DNA of 64,000 bases from NCBI RefSeq assembly GCF_900091435.1, contig NZ_FMCS01000002.1, positions 682,001-746,000 on the forward strand, in the 5' to 3' direction. The position numbers and the translations under genes were made by a program. The notes under the pieces were generated by a model that ran no database searches, was not told the DNA's origin, and saw nothing but the letters and a program-made list of their open reading frames with translations. Numbering within the stretch: the stretch's first letter is position 1; every line of letters begins with the position of its first letter. The stretch is from Micromonospora chaiyaphumensis (lineage in GTDB: Bacteria; Actinomycetota; Actinomycetes; Mycobacteriales; Micromonosporaceae). Positions 36,737 through 45,644 of the stretch are shown piece by piece.

Positions 36737-37222
36737 TCAGACGGACGGGGCGAACGAGGCCGGCGGGGCGGCGGGCTCCTCCGCGCGGCGGCGGTTCCGG
36801 ATCGCCCGCACGATGATCCACACCCAGGCGACCAGGGCGGCCACGCCGGCCAGGGTGAGCCCGGTGACCAGCAGATAGGTCGAGCCGCCGGCGGTGGAGA
36901 AGACGCCCTTGCGGGCACCGGAGTCGAGCGCCGGGGCGGTGGCACCCGCGGTCAGCCCGTCCGGCGCGTCGTAGAGGATCACGTCGGCGCGCTGGGCGCC
37001 GCCCTCGGTGGCGACGAAGGTCCCGTGCCACTCGCAGTTACGCCGGCCGCATTCCTCGTTCACCGCGGTGAACGTGCCCGGCGTGCCGCCACCGTTCTTC
37101 GCCTCCCAGGCCGGGGCGAGGTCGGTGACGCTCAGCATCAGTCCGATGGCGGCGATGACCGGCAGGCCGATCCAGACGAAGACCTTCGTCCGCCACCCGT
37201 TGATCGTGTTCAGGAAACTCAC
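36737..37222 (-). CDS. small membrane protein
   Basis: This 161-aa protein has two transmembrane helices (VFVWIGLPVIAAIGLMLSV and YLLVTGLTLAGVAALVAWVWIIV) around an external loop of about 80 residues with one Cys pair (ECGRRNCEWHG), then a basic tail (RNRRRAEEP). No family is recognised. The loop looks like a small disulphide-bonded domain outside the membrane. Confidence 0.75.
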   Translation of the reverse strand: MSFLNTINGWRTKVFVWIGLPVIAAIGLMLSVTDLAPAWEAKNGGGTPGTFTAVNEECGRRNCEWHGTFVATEGGAQRADVILYDAPDGLTAGATAPALDSGARKGVFSTAGGSTYLLVTGLTLAGVAALVAWVWIIVRAIRNRRRAEEPAAPPASFAPSV

Positions 37223-37275
37223 GGCGGCAGACCCTAGCGGTCGGGGTGCGATCCCGCTGCCCCGTTTCCGGCGGC

Positions 37276-37554
37276 TCAGCTCTCCCGACGCTCGTCGGTC
37301 CGCTCGGCCTGGTCCTCGCCGGCCAGCGCGGAGCGCAGCCGGTCCTTCTCGGCGCGGCGCCGCTCCGCCGCCTCGGACATCTCACCGGCCATCTCGTCGC
37401 GCCAGCCGCGGAGCAGGAAGAACGACAGCGCCGCGGAGAAGACCAGCGCCAGCATCAGCCGCAGGAACATGTTCATCTCGACGAACCAGAGGGCCGCCAG
37501 CACGCCGACGAACAGCCCGATCCGGCCCAGCGTGTACTTGACCGCCGCGCTCAC
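37276..37554 (-). CDS. DUF4229-family membrane protein
   Basis: This 92-aa protein has two close transmembrane helices (LGRIGLFVGVLAALWFV and LRLMLALVFSAALSFFLL), then a charged coiled tail (EAAERRRAEKDRLRSALAGE). This matches the actinobacterial DUF4229 pattern, function unknown. It often sits beside menaquinone genes, and mqnE is two genes upstream here. The GTG start overlaps the stop of the third copy of the 20-codon mini-ORF. Confidence 0.8.
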   Translation of the reverse strand: MSAAVKYTLGRIGLFVGVLAALWFVEMNMFLRLMLALVFSAALSFFLLRGWRDEMAGEMSEAAERRRAEKDRLRSALAGEDQAERTDERRES

Positions 37555-37613
37555 TGCGACGCCTCGGTTCGCGACTGCGGGGCTCGCAAACCCGGCTCAC
37601 TCCTCGCGCTCAC
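37551..37613 (-). CDS. 20-codon intercistronic mini-ORF before the DUF4229 gene (copy 3)
   Basis: A GTG...TGA frame of exactly 63 nt encodes VSARSEPGLRAPQSRTEASQ. Its stop overlaps the DUF4229 GTG in GTGA, as in copies 1 and 2. Here the previous gene ends 26 bp upstream and the mini-ORF has its own AAGGAAG ribosome site. Its middle is 2 bp longer than in the other copies, which shifts the frame of the conserved right end. The distance to the next start is 2 bp shorter, so total length is unchanged. Confidence 0.5.
   Translation of the reverse strand: MSARSEPGLRAPQSRTEASQ
37567..37613 (-). repeat. intercistronic repeat, copy 3 (variant centre)
   Basis: The outer 19 bp and 16 bp are identical to the other two copies; the middle 12 bp (GCAAACCCGGCT instead of CGCTTCGCTG) differ. 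It ends 12 nt before the DUF4229 start codon. Confidence 0.8.
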
Positions 37614-37639
37614 GCCGCCACTTCCTTCTCTCTCACGCC

Positions 37640-38068
37640 TCAGCCCGTCCGCCGGGCCAGCCAGTGCACGCCATGAAACCAGACCACCGCGTAGACCACG
37701 GTGAACACCGCCGCCGCCAGCGCGCCGGAGACCAGCGCCGGCAGGCCGGCGGCGAGGCCGGCCGCCAGCAGCCCGGCGAACACGCCGAGCGCGAGCCCGG
37801 CCAGCGCGGCGAGCACCCGGGCCGCGCCGAACTCCCAGGCCCGGAAGTCGTCCCAGAACAGCCAGAGCGGCAGGATCACGGCCAGCCAGCCGTTGGTCCG
37901 CCCGAACTCGCCCGCGCCCATGGTGGCGAAGGCCCACTCGAAGAGCACCAGCGCCAGCACCCCGATCACCAGCCCGGCGAGGGTCACCCCGAGCAGGTCG
38001 CCCAGGGTGAGGATGCGCCCCTCGGCGTCCCGCCGGGGGAAGCTGCGCTGCTGCTCCTCGGTGCTCAT
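37640..38068 (-). CDS. small membrane protein downstream of mqnE
   Basis: This 142-aa protein has a polar N-terminus (EEQQRSFPRRDAEGRILTLG) and four hydrophobic segments (LLGVTLAGLVIGVLALVLFE, then WLAVILPLWLFWDDFRAWEF, and two Ala/Leu-rich helices). The ATG at 38068 is preferred over the longer frame, which runs into mqnE. It lies 10 bp after mqnE and is probably co-transcribed. No family is recognised. Confidence 0.75.
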   Translation of the reverse strand: MSTEEQQRSFPRRDAEGRILTLGDLLGVTLAGLVIGVLALVLFEWAFATMGAGEFGRTNGWLAVILPLWLFWDDFRAWEFGAARVLAALAGLALGVFAGLLAAGLAAGLPALVSGALAAAVFTVVYAVVWFHGVHWLARRTG

Positions 38069-38078
38069 CGACGTGCGG

Positions 38079-39248
38079 TCAGGCCCAGACCTGCTGCGGC
38101 TCGGCGCGGCGCTCGGCCAGCGACGGGGCCGCGTCGTACTCACGGACGATCTCGTAGCGGGTGTTCCGCTCGACCGGACGGAAGCCCGCGTCCCAGATCA
38201 GGTCGAGCAGGTCCTCGCGGTGCATGGTGTTCGGCGTGCCGTACGAGTCGGCGTCGTGGGTGATCTTGTATTCCACGACCGAGCCGTCCAGGTCGTCGAC
38301 GCCGAAGTTGAGCGAGAGCTGGGCCACCGAGAGGCCGTGCATGACCCAGAAGCACTTCACGTGCGGCACGTTGTCGAAGAGCAGCCGGGACACGGCGAAC
38401 GTCTTGAGCGACTCGGCCGGCGCGGCCATCGTGGTCTGCGCCTGGATCCGGTTACGGACCTTGCCGTCCGCCGAGTCGACGAAGTCGTGCTGGTAGCGCA
38501 GCGGGATGAAGACCTGGAAGCCACCGGTCTCGTCCTGCAGCTCGCGCAGCCGCAGCACGTGGTCGACCCGGTGCCGGGGCTCCTCGATGTGGCCGTAGAG
38601 CATCGTCGACGGCGTCTTCATGCCCTTGGAGTGGGCCAGCCGGTGGATGCGCGACCAGTCCTCCCAGTGGCAGGCGTGGTCGACGATGTGCTGCCGGACC
38701 TCCCAGTCGAAGATCTCCGCGCCGCCGCCGGTGAGCGACTCCAGGCCGGCGTCCATCAGCTCGTCGAGGATCTGGTCGGCGCCCAGGCCGCTGATCTTCT
38801 CGAACCACTGCACCTCGGTCGCGGTGAACGCCTTGAGGTTGACCTTCGGCAGCGCCGCCTTCAGCTCGCGGAGCACCTTGGGGTAGTAGCGCCACGGCAG
38901 CGTCGGGTGCAGGCCGTTGACGATGTGCAGCTCGGTGAGCTGCTCGTCCTCCATCTCCTTGGCCTTGCGGACCGCCTCGTCGATGCGCATCGTGTAGGCG
39001 TCCTTCTCGCCCGGCTTGCGCTGGAACGAGCAGTACGCGCACGAGGCGGAACAGACGTTGGTCAGGTTGAGGTGCCGGTTGACGTTGAACATCACCCGGT
39101 CACCGTCCATCTCGGTGCGCTTGTGGTGGGCCAGCCGCCCCAGCCAGGCGAGGTCGTCGCTCTCGTAGAGGGCGATGCCGTCCTCGCGGGTGAGCCGCTC
39201 CCCCGCATAGACCTTCGCTTCGAGCTCACGCTTGAGTCCGGCGTCCAT
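38079..39248 (-). CDS. mqnE: aminofutalosine synthase
   Basis: This 389-aa radical-SAM enzyme joins the MqnA product to SAM-derived adenosine in the futalosine pathway. The cluster motif is Cys66, Cys70 and Cys73 (CSASCAYC), then SFQRKPGEKDAY. HIVNGLHPTLPWRYY and GGGAEIFDWEVR distinguish it from MqnC. The ATG at 39248 has GGAAGGGACG upstream and a TACGCT -10 candidate about 40 nt away. It heads a short operon with the two small membrane genes. Confidence 0.95.
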   Translation of the reverse strand: MDAGLKRELEAKVYAGERLTREDGIALYESDDLAWLGRLAHHKRTEMDGDRVMFNVNRHLNLTNVCSASCAYCSFQRKPGEKDAYTMRIDEAVRKAKEMEDEQLTELHIVNGLHPTLPWRYYPKVLRELKAALPKVNLKAFTATEVQWFEKISGLGADQILDELMDAGLESLTGGGAEIFDWEVRQHIVDHACHWEDWSRIHRLAHSKGMKTPSTMLYGHIEEPRHRVDHVLRLRELQDETGGFQVFIPLRYQHDFVDSADGKVRNRIQAQTTMAAPAESLKTFAVSRLLFDNVPHVKCFWVMHGLSVAQLSLNFGVDDLDGSVVEYKITHDADSYGTPNTMHREDLLDLIWDAGFRPVERNTRYEIVREYDAAPSLAERRAEPQQVWA

Positions 39249-39391
39249 CCGAAAGCCACGTCCCTTCCACCTGCGGTCCCGGTCGAGCGTACGTCGCGGG
39301 CCGGACGAACCGGCGGCCCGGTCAACCGCAGCGACCTACTTCACCGGACTCCCCGGCGACCGTCACGCTCCGCGCATCGACATAGCTGCGC

Positions 39392-39447
39392 CGGTGAGGT
39401 AAGACAGGATGGGGCGGAACACACACCGGTACCGTCCTGCCTCACCG
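39392..39447 (+). promoter_or_regulatory. long hairpin in the 5' leader of the NlpC/P60 gene
   Basis: CGGTGAGG (39392-39399) pairs with CCTCACCG (39440-39447), and CAGGA (39405-39409) with TCCTG (39435-39439); a 5-nt bulge lies on one side only. It ends 42 nt before the ATG. It could be a control element, but it matches no riboswitch I know. Confidence 0.45.
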
Positions 39448-39489
39448 CGCCCACCTCGCGCGGAAGACACCAGACCGGACGGGAGCGGA

Positions 39490-41115
39490 ATGGTCGACAG
39501 CACCCAGGGCCGACGCCGACGACGCCGCTATCCGGTGGTCTCGCCGGTGCTGCGTCCGGCCCTCTGGTCCGCCCTGCTCGGAGCGGTCGCGGCCGCCGCG
39601 CTCGCCACGCCGGCCTGGGCCGACCCGCTGCCCGACACCGTTCCCAGCACCGGCTCCCGCCCCCAGGTCGCCGGCACCCTCCAGCTCCCCACCGTGCCCG
39701 GCGCCGTTCCCGGCCTGCCCGGCACCGTGACCGGCGGGCCCGGCCGCACGCCGGGTCTCCCCGGCACCACGCCAGCCGTCACCAACCCGGCCGACGGCCC
39801 GCTGATCGCCCAGATCAACCAGGTCGACGCGCAGGTCGCCCAGCTCGGCGACACCCTGCTCGGCGTCAAGGGCGAACGGGACACCGCACAGGCGGACCTG
39901 ACCCTCGCCGCCGCCCGGCTGAAGGAGGCCCAGGACGCGCTCCTCCGGGCCCAGGAGAACGCGAAGAACGCCGCCGCCGACGCCGTCAAGGCCGACGCGG
40001 CGCTGCCTCCCGGCGAGTTCGGGGCCAGCCTGCGCGAGCTCGCCAACCTCCAGCGGATCACCCGGGGCGACAAGGCCGAGGGCGCCACGACCGCGGTGAC
40101 CGGGGAACTCGCCCGGGCCACCGCAGCCGAACAGGTCGCCCGCGAGGCGCACGCCTCGGCCGCGCGGCGCGCCACCGAGAAGGCCGCGGAGTACACCCGG
40201 GTCGAGACCGACCTGCACAAGCAGGAAGCCACGCTGCTCAAGCTCCGCAGGGACAACGCGGCCAAGCTGCGCGAGATCGAGCGCCGCGAGGACGCCGCCG
40301 AACAGCAGCTCGGCAGCTCGTACGTCGTCAACCAGAGCGTCAGCGGCCGGGTCGCCGACCCGAGGGCCCTGGCCGCGGTGCGTTACGCCCTCGCCCAGCT
40401 CGGCGATCCCTACCTCTGGGCCGCCGAGGGGCCGGACCGGTTCGACTGCTCCGGCCTCGTGCTCGCCGCCTACCAGTCGGCCGGCTACCACGGGCTGCCC
40501 CGGGTCTCCCGCGACCAGTACTACGCCACCCGCTCGCGCACGGTCGACCCCAACGCGCTCCTGCCGGGTGACCTGCTCTTCTTCGCGTCGGGCAGCAGCT
40601 GGACGAGCATCCACCACGTCACCATGTACATCGGCAACGGCAAGATGGTCGAGGCGCCGCGGACCGGCGACGTCGTCAAGATCTCGGTGGTCCGGTGGTC
40701 CCGGCTCTACGCCGCCACCCGGGTGCTCGGGGCGGTCCCCGCCCCCGCCACCCCGGCGGGGGCGGTCCCCGCCCCCGCCACCCCGGCGCCGACGGTGCCC
40801 ACCACCCCGCCGACCACTCCGCCGGCCACCCCGTCGAAGCCCAATCCGACGCCGAAGCCCACGAAGACGGCGACGCCCAAGCCGACCAGGACGGCCACGC
40901 CGAAGCCGACGCCCAGCACGTCGAGCCCGACGCCCAGCCCGTCGACCTCGCCGAGCACCACGACACCGCCGCCGCCGACGTCCGCGCCGCCGAGCCCGAG
41001 CGCGTCGCCGACCAGCAGCGAGGGCGCCGGGAGCGCCGAGCCGAGCACCAGCTCGGCCGCTCCGGCGAGCAGCGCGGCCGAGAGCAGCACGGCCAGCCCC
41101 AGCGCCACCGACTGA
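39490..41115 (+). CDS. secreted NlpC/P60 peptidoglycan hydrolase
   Basis: This 541-aa wall hydrolase of RipA-like layout has a signal peptide (PALWSALLGAVAAAALATPAWA), a Gly/Pro linker and a long coiled-coil (residues about 100-275). The NlpC/P60 domain carries catalytic Cys320 (FDCSGLVLAAYQ) and His376 (IHHVTMYIGNG). A C-terminal tail of about 135 residues is rich in Pro, Thr, Ser and Lys, probably wall-spanning. The tail holds a 30-bp exact tandem duplication. The ATG at 39490 has GGGAGCGGA upstream. Confidence 0.92.
   Translation: MVDSTQGRRRRRRYPVVSPVLRPALWSALLGAVAAAALATPAWADPLPDTVPSTGSRPQVAGTLQLPTVPGAVPGLPGTVTGGPGRTPGLPGTTPAVTNPADGPLIAQINQVDAQVAQLGDTLLGVKGERDTAQADLTLAAARLKEAQDALLRAQENAKNAAADAVKADAALPPGEFGASLRELANLQRITRGDKAEGATTAVTGELARATAAEQVAREAHASAARRATEKAAEYTRVETDLHKQEATLLKLRRDNAAKLREIERREDAAEQQLGSSYVVNQSVSGRVADPRALAAVRYALAQLGDPYLWAAEGPDRFDCSGLVLAAYQSAGYHGLPRVSRDQYYATRSRTVDPNALLPGDLLFFASGSSWTSIHHVTMYIGNGKMVEAPRTGDVVKISVVRWSRLYAATRVLGAVPAPATPAGAVPAPATPAPTVPTTPPTTPPATPSKPNPTPKPTKTATPKPTRTATPKPTPSTSSPTPSPSTSPSTTTPPPPTSAPPSPSASPTSSEGAGSAEPSTSSAAPASSAAESSTASPSATD
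40729..40788 (+). repeat. exact 30-bp tandem duplication
   Basis: Units 40729-40758 and 40759-40788 are identical and in frame, each encoding GAVPAPATPA at the start of the Pro-rich tail of the NlpC/P60 protein. It is likely to vary in copy number by slippage. Confidence 0.85.
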
Positions 41116-41177
41116 CCCAACCGTCCACTCCGGCTGTGCTCCCGGGCCGGGATGTGGCACGGTGGAATCCAGGCACG

Positions 41178-41200
41178 CCCGACCGGCGCCACCGGTCGGG
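41178..41200 (+). terminator. hairpin between the NlpC/P60 and Pro-rich genes
   Basis: A perfect 9-bp stem (CCCGACCGG / CCGGTCGGG) with a CGCCA loop, 63 bp past the NlpC/P60 stop codon. Confidence 0.6.
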
Positions 41201-41227
41201 GGCGAGCGTGGGGCGCGGAGGGGCGAG

Positions 41228-42664
41228 ATGGGCGAGCAGGACGTTCCGGCGGAGACGGTCCACCCCGGATCCGCGCCCGACGCCGCCGACCGGCCGGCCG
41301 ACCCCGCCGCCGAGGAGCGGCCGGCCGACCCCGCCGAGGAACGGCCGGGCCCGGTTGCTCCGGTGACCGTCGCCCGGGCCCGGGTCAGCGTCGCCGGCGC
41401 CGTGGTCCCACCGCCGTCCGAGGAGTCGCCGGGCCCGTCCGGCAGCGGGACCTACCGCGCGAACGGTCCGGCCGAGCCCGTCCCGGCCCTGGACCGGCGC
41501 CGACCGGGCGCGTCCGTCCCGTCGGCCTCGACCTGGTCCGCCTTCACCGCCGCCGAGCGCTCTCCCGCCCCCGCCCGCGGGGCCCCGGCCACCGAGCCCG
41601 CTCCCGGCCCCGCGCATGTCGCCGGTGCGCCCGGGCTGCCCACGCCGGCAGCCGAGGCGCCGGATGCGGATGCCGACCAGCCGCTCGGCACGAAGGCCCC
41701 GGTCCCTGCACAGAAACACGCCCGGGCCAGCGCGTCGGTTCCCGGGCTGACCCGGGCGTCGGCCGAGGACGTCGCCGCCGCCGCGGCCGCCGGCACGTCG
41801 GGCAGCGCCAAGGTCTACCGGGCGGGTCCGGTCAACCCGGAGCCACCCGAACCGGCACAGCCGCCGGAGCCGGCCCAGCCCCCGACGCCGCCCGTGCCGG
41901 AGCCCGAGCCGGCGCCGACCCCCGTACCGGGTCCGACCCCGCCCTCTCCGGCGCCTCCCGTGCCGGCGCCGGAGCCCCCGTTCCGGCCCGCGCCGCCGGT
42001 GCCCGCACCGCCCCGCCCGACCCCACCGGGACCGGTGCCCCCGGTGCCGGGGCCGCCGGCGCCCCCGCCGGGACCACCGGTGCCCCCACCTCCGCCGCCG
42101 CCCGGCCCGATGCCGGCACCGCCGTTCCCGCCGCCGCCCGCCATGGCCGGCGCACCGGCGTCGGCGCCGTTCGCGGGCACCGGAAAGCCGGGCGCGCCCG
42201 CCGCACCGTGGGCCGCCGCGCAGTCCGCCGCGGCGCCGCTCCCCACCGCCCCACCGGCGGTGCCCGCACCGGCCCTGCCGACCTGGCCGCCGTCCACCAA
42301 CCCGACCGAGTACCGGTCCGGGTCGGCCGGCCACCAGCCGGGGCCGAGGCAGGTGACCCGCCCGCCGGCCGCCGCGCCGAGCGGTCCCGACCCGGCCGGC
42401 ACCGCATACGGCGGCACCGAGGGGCCGGGCTTCGCCACGGTCTCCTTCCCCCAGGGCAACCCGCTGGAGAACTCCGGCTCGCTGACCGGGCACATCCTCG
42501 CCCAGGGCTGGGCCGAGGACGCCCCGGCGACCCGGTCGAGCAACACCAAGGTGGTGATCGTGCTGGCCGGCGCACTGGCGCTGCTGGTCGCGATCAGCCT
42601 GGTGGTCGTCTTCCTGGCCAACGACGCCCTGAGCGGGCTCACCGGCAACGCGCTGACCAGGTGA
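41228..42664 (+). CDS. Pro-rich tail-anchored membrane protein
   Basis: This 478-aa protein has no recognisable domain before the C-terminus. Residues 1 to about 440 are Pro/Ala/Glu-rich and probably unfolded, with runs such as VPPPPPPPGPMPAPPFPPPP. A single helix (VVIVLAGALALLVAISLVVV) lies 20 residues from the end, followed by a short outside tail. So most of the protein would be cytoplasmic. The ATG at 41228 has GAGGGGCG upstream. The function is unknown. Confidence 0.7.
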   Translation: MGEQDVPAETVHPGSAPDAADRPADPAAEERPADPAEERPGPVAPVTVARARVSVAGAVVPPPSEESPGPSGSGTYRANGPAEPVPALDRRRPGASVPSASTWSAFTAAERSPAPARGAPATEPAPGPAHVAGAPGLPTPAAEAPDADADQPLGTKAPVPAQKHARASASVPGLTRASAEDVAAAAAAGTSGSAKVYRAGPVNPEPPEPAQPPEPAQPPTPPVPEPEPAPTPVPGPTPPSPAPPVPAPEPPFRPAPPVPAPPRPTPPGPVPPVPGPPAPPPGPPVPPPPPPPGPMPAPPFPPPPAMAGAPASAPFAGTGKPGAPAAPWAAAQSAAAPLPTAPPAVPAPALPTWPPSTNPTEYRSGSAGHQPGPRQVTRPPAAAPSGPDPAGTAYGGTEGPGFATVSFPQGNPLENSGSLTGHILAQGWAEDAPATRSSNTKVVIVLAGALALLVAISLVVVFLANDALSGLTGNALTR

Positions 42665-42723
42665 CCGGGGTGAGCCCGCCCACTACGGCCGCGCGCTGCG
42701 GTGGCGGGTTCGCCGGACCGCCG

Positions 42724-42729
42724 TACACT
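42724..42729 (+). promoter_or_regulatory. candidate -10 box of the DEAD-box helicase gene
   Basis: TACACT fits the -10 pattern. It would give a leader of about 118 nt that contains GGCGCG/CGCGCC and CCCATGGG self-complementary stretches, room for cold- or autoregulation. Confidence 0.4.
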
Positions 42730-42853
42730 TGTGGAGATCACTGACCCGGCGCGCCCGTTACGCGCGCCCATGGGCGATCTTGCGGGCGAATCGGCGGCGT
42801 CACGAAGCCGCGGCGGGCCATCGCGAAGATGCGCCCCGCTCGAAAGGCATTTC

Positions 42854-44908
42854 TTGACCACGTTCGCTGCCCCTGGCACGTCCCCGTCCGCCGACCAGAC
42901 CATCGACACCCCTGACTTCGCCGCGCTCGGCCTGCCCCGCCAGCTGGTCGAGGCGCTCGCCCGGCAGGGCATCACCACCCCGTTCGAGATCCAGCGGGCC
43001 ACCGTGCCGGACGCCCTCGCGGGCCGCGACGTGCTCGGCCGGGGCCAGACCGGCTCGGGCAAGACCCTCGCCTTCGGCCTGCCGGTGATCGCCCGCCTCG
43101 CCGAGCGGAACCGGGCCCGGCCGCTGCACCCGCGCGCCCTGGTCCTGGTGCCGACCCGCGAGCTGGCCATGCAGGTCAACGACGCGCTGATGCCGCTCGG
43201 CAAGGCGGTCGGCATCTTCCTGAAGACCGCCGTCGGCGGCGTCCCGTACGACCGGCAGATCGACGCGCTGCGCCGCGGCGTGGAGATCGTCGTGGCCACC
43301 CCGGGCCGGCTCGGCGACCTCATCGAGCGGGGTGTCTGCAACCTCGACGACGTCGAGATCACCGTGCTGGACGAGGCCGACCAGATGGCCGACATGGGCT
43401 TCCTGCCCGAGGTCACCGACCTGCTGGCGAAGACCCCGGCGGACGCCCAGCGGCTGCTCTTCTCGGCCACTCTGGACAACGACGTCGACACCCTGGTCAA
43501 GCGGTTCATGACCGACCCGGTCACCCACTCGACGGCCCCGCCGACCGCCGCCGTGTCCACCATGGACCACCACCTGCTGCTGATCCCGCCGCACGACAAG
43601 TTCGCCGTCGCGGCGTCCATCGCGGCCCGCGAGGGTCGCACCATGCTCTTCGCGCGTACCCAGCTCGGTGTCGACCGGCTGGTCGAGCAGCTCGCCGCCG
43701 TCGGCGTGCGGGCCGGCGGCCTGCACGGCGGCAAGACCCAGCGGATGCGCACCCGCACCCTGGCCGAGTTCCGCGAGGGCCGGATGAACGTGCTGGTCGC
43801 CACCGACGTGGCGGCCCGGGGCATCCACGTCGACGGCGTGACGCTGGTGCTGCACGTCGACCCGCCGAAGGACCCGAAGGACTACCTGCACCGGGCGGGT
43901 CGCACGGCGCGGGCCGGTGAGTCCGGCGCGGTCGCGACCCTGGTGCTGCCGAAGCAGCGCCGGACCACGCTCGCCATGCTGGAGAAGGCAGGCGTCGAGC
44001 CGGCCGAGTCCCGGGTCCGCGCCGGCGACGCGGCGCTGGCCGAGCTGACGGGCGCCCGCGAACCCAGCGGGGTGCCGGTCCGCGACGAGCCGGAACCGCG
44101 CCGGGGCGGCCCGCGCCGCTCGGGCGACCGGGACGGGCGCGGCGAGCGCCGCTTCGGCGACCGGCCGGCCGGCCGGAGCTTCGACCGGGGCGACCGCCGT
44201 GACGACCGCCCGACCGGCGGCCGCGGCCACGACCGGCCCTTCGGCGAGCGGCGCTTCGACCGCGACGACCGGGGCTTCGGCGAGCGGCGTCAGGCCGACC
44301 GGGGCGGCTTCGACCGGGACGCGCGCGGTGACCGGCGCTTCGGCGACCGCGAGGACCGGCGCTTCGGCGACCGTGCTGAGCGGCGCTTCGGCGACCGTGA
44401 CGAGCGCGGCAACGGTCGGCCCTCGGGCGACCGCCCCTTCGCCGACCGGGCCGGGCGCGACCAGCACCGGCCGACCGGCGCGGGGCGCGGTTACGACCGG
44501 GACGCCCGCGGCGACCGGCGGCACGACGACCGGCCCACCGGCGGCCGCGCCTACGGCGACCGGCCCACCGAGGGCCGCGGCTACGGCGCGCGGGACGGCG
44601 GGCGCCCCTACGGCGACCGGCCCACCGGCGGCCGCGGTTACGGCGACCGGGACGGCGCTCGGACCTACGGCGACCGGGACGGCGCGCGGGGCCACGGCGA
44701 CCACGGCCGCCGCTACGAGGACCGCCCGCAGGGCGAGCGGCGCTTCGGCGACCGCGACGGCCGGGGTGAGCGGCGCTTCGGCGAGCGGGGCGAGTTCCGC
44801 CCGGCCGAGCGCCGGGGCGGCTTCCGGTCGGAGGGGCGGGGCCGCGAGGACCGGCCGCGCGACGACCGGCGCGGCTTCGGCGGCCGCGCGCCGGCCCGCA
44901 CCCACTGA
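42854..44908 (+). CDS. DEAD-box RNA helicase with RG/DR-rich tail
   Basis: This 684-aa ATP-dependent RNA helicase has the Q motif region (FEIQRATVP), Walker A GQTGSGKT to 71, VPTRELA, DEAD at 173-176, SAT at 204-206, VATDVAARG and HRAGRTARAG at 346-355. From about residue 410 to the end are some 275 residues of repeats based on DRRFGDR, RPTGGRGY and similar, strongly charged and unfolded. A TTG start at 42854 is chosen for AAAGG 6 nt upstream and because the frame before it is a non-coding leader. Confidence 0.92.
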   Translation: MTTFAAPGTSPSADQTIDTPDFAALGLPRQLVEALARQGITTPFEIQRATVPDALAGRDVLGRGQTGSGKTLAFGLPVIARLAERNRARPLHPRALVLVPTRELAMQVNDALMPLGKAVGIFLKTAVGGVPYDRQIDALRRGVEIVVATPGRLGDLIERGVCNLDDVEITVLDEADQMADMGFLPEVTDLLAKTPADAQRLLFSATLDNDVDTLVKRFMTDPVTHSTAPPTAAVSTMDHHLLLIPPHDKFAVAASIAAREGRTMLFARTQLGVDRLVEQLAAVGVRAGGLHGGKTQRMRTRTLAEFREGRMNVLVATDVAARGIHVDGVTLVLHVDPPKDPKDYLHRAGRTARAGESGAVATLVLPKQRRTTLAMLEKAGVEPAESRVRAGDAALAELTGAREPSGVPVRDEPEPRRGGPRRSGDRDGRGERRFGDRPAGRSFDRGDRRDDRPTGGRGHDRPFGERRFDRDDRGFGERRQADRGGFDRDARGDRRFGDREDRRFGDRAERRFGDRDERGNGRPSGDRPFADRAGRDQHRPTGAGRGYDRDARGDRRHDDRPTGGRAYGDRPTEGRGYGARDGGRPYGDRPTGGRGYGDRDGARTYGDRDGARGHGDHGRRYEDRPQGERRFGDRDGRGERRFGERGEFRPAERRGGFRSEGRGREDRPRDDRRGFGGRAPARTH

Positions 44909-44929
44909 CCCGGCGACACCAGCACACCG

Positions 44930-44963
44930 ACGCCGCCGTCGAGCCACCGCTCGGCGGCGGCGT
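44930..44963 (+). terminator. terminator after the DEAD-box gene
   Basis: A 14-bp stem (ACGCCGCCGTCGAG / CTCGGCGGCGGCGT, one T-G pair) with a 6-nt loop, 21 bp after the stop codon. Confidence 0.75.
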
Positions 44964-45010
44964 TCGTGCATCCGCTGCCGGTGTCGGCGCGGTCGCGTAA
45001 CGTCCGGTTC

Positions 45011-45640
45011 ATGCCGACAATGCCGAAGTCGCTCTTCTGGACCCGGACCGACACCGCCGGCTCGGAGCACGTGCTGCTCGACGACCGGCAGGGGCTCACC
45101 GCGCAGGGCGTGGCGCTGGCCGTCGACCCGATCCCCTACACCTGCCGCTACCAGCTGACCGTCGGCGCGGACTGGTCGACCAGCCGGCTGGAGGTCACCG
45201 CGGAGGGCGCGGGCTGGTCGCGGAGCGTACGCCTGGAACGGGGCGGGGACGGGTGGCGGGTGCGCACCGGCGAGGAGGGTGACCTGGACGCGGCGCTGCG
45301 CGCGGCCGGGCATCCGCCGGCCGGGCTGCCAGGCACCGACGACCCGGACCGGCTGGCCGAGGCGCTCGACGTCGACCTGGGCGGCTCGCCGCTGACCAAC
45401 ACCCTGCCGGTGCGCCGGCTCAACCTGGGCCGGGCCCCGGCCGACCAGCCGCGGACCATCACCGCCGCCTGGGTGCTGCTGCCCGGTCTGGCGGTGCTCC
45501 CCGCCGAGCAGGTCTACACCTCGCTGGGCCCGGGCCAGGTCCGCTACGCCAGCGACTCCTTCACGGCCGACCTGGACGTGGACCCGGAGGGCTTCGTGGT
45601 GCGCTACCCGGGGCTGGCCGAGCGGATCGATCCCCGCTGA
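45011..45640 (+). CDS. putative glycolipid-binding family protein
   Basis: This 209-aa soluble, beta-rich protein matches the actinobacterial putative glycolipid-binding family (SLFWTRTDTAGSEHVLLDDR, then CRYQLTVGADWSTSRLEVTA and PLTNTLPVRRLNL, ending VRYPGLAERI). The biochemical role is unknown. TAACGT ends exactly 7 nt before the ATG at 45011, suggesting a leaderless mRNA; the ATG at 45020 is the alternative start. Confidence 0.8.
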   Translation: MPTMPKSLFWTRTDTAGSEHVLLDDRQGLTAQGVALAVDPIPYTCRYQLTVGADWSTSRLEVTAEGAGWSRSVRLERGGDGWRVRTGEEGDLDAALRAAGHPPAGLPGTDDPDRLAEALDVDLGGSPLTNTLPVRRLNLGRAPADQPRTITAAWVLLPGLAVLPAEQVYTSLGPGQVRYASDSFTADLDVDPEGFVVRYPGLAERIDPR

Positions 45641-45644
45641 CCCC

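Noticed and set aside
39249-39489. c-di-AMP riboswitch upstream of the NlpC/P60 gene
   Set aside because: Expected for this gene type, but the conserved core sequences could not be found; only an unassigned hairpin is reported.
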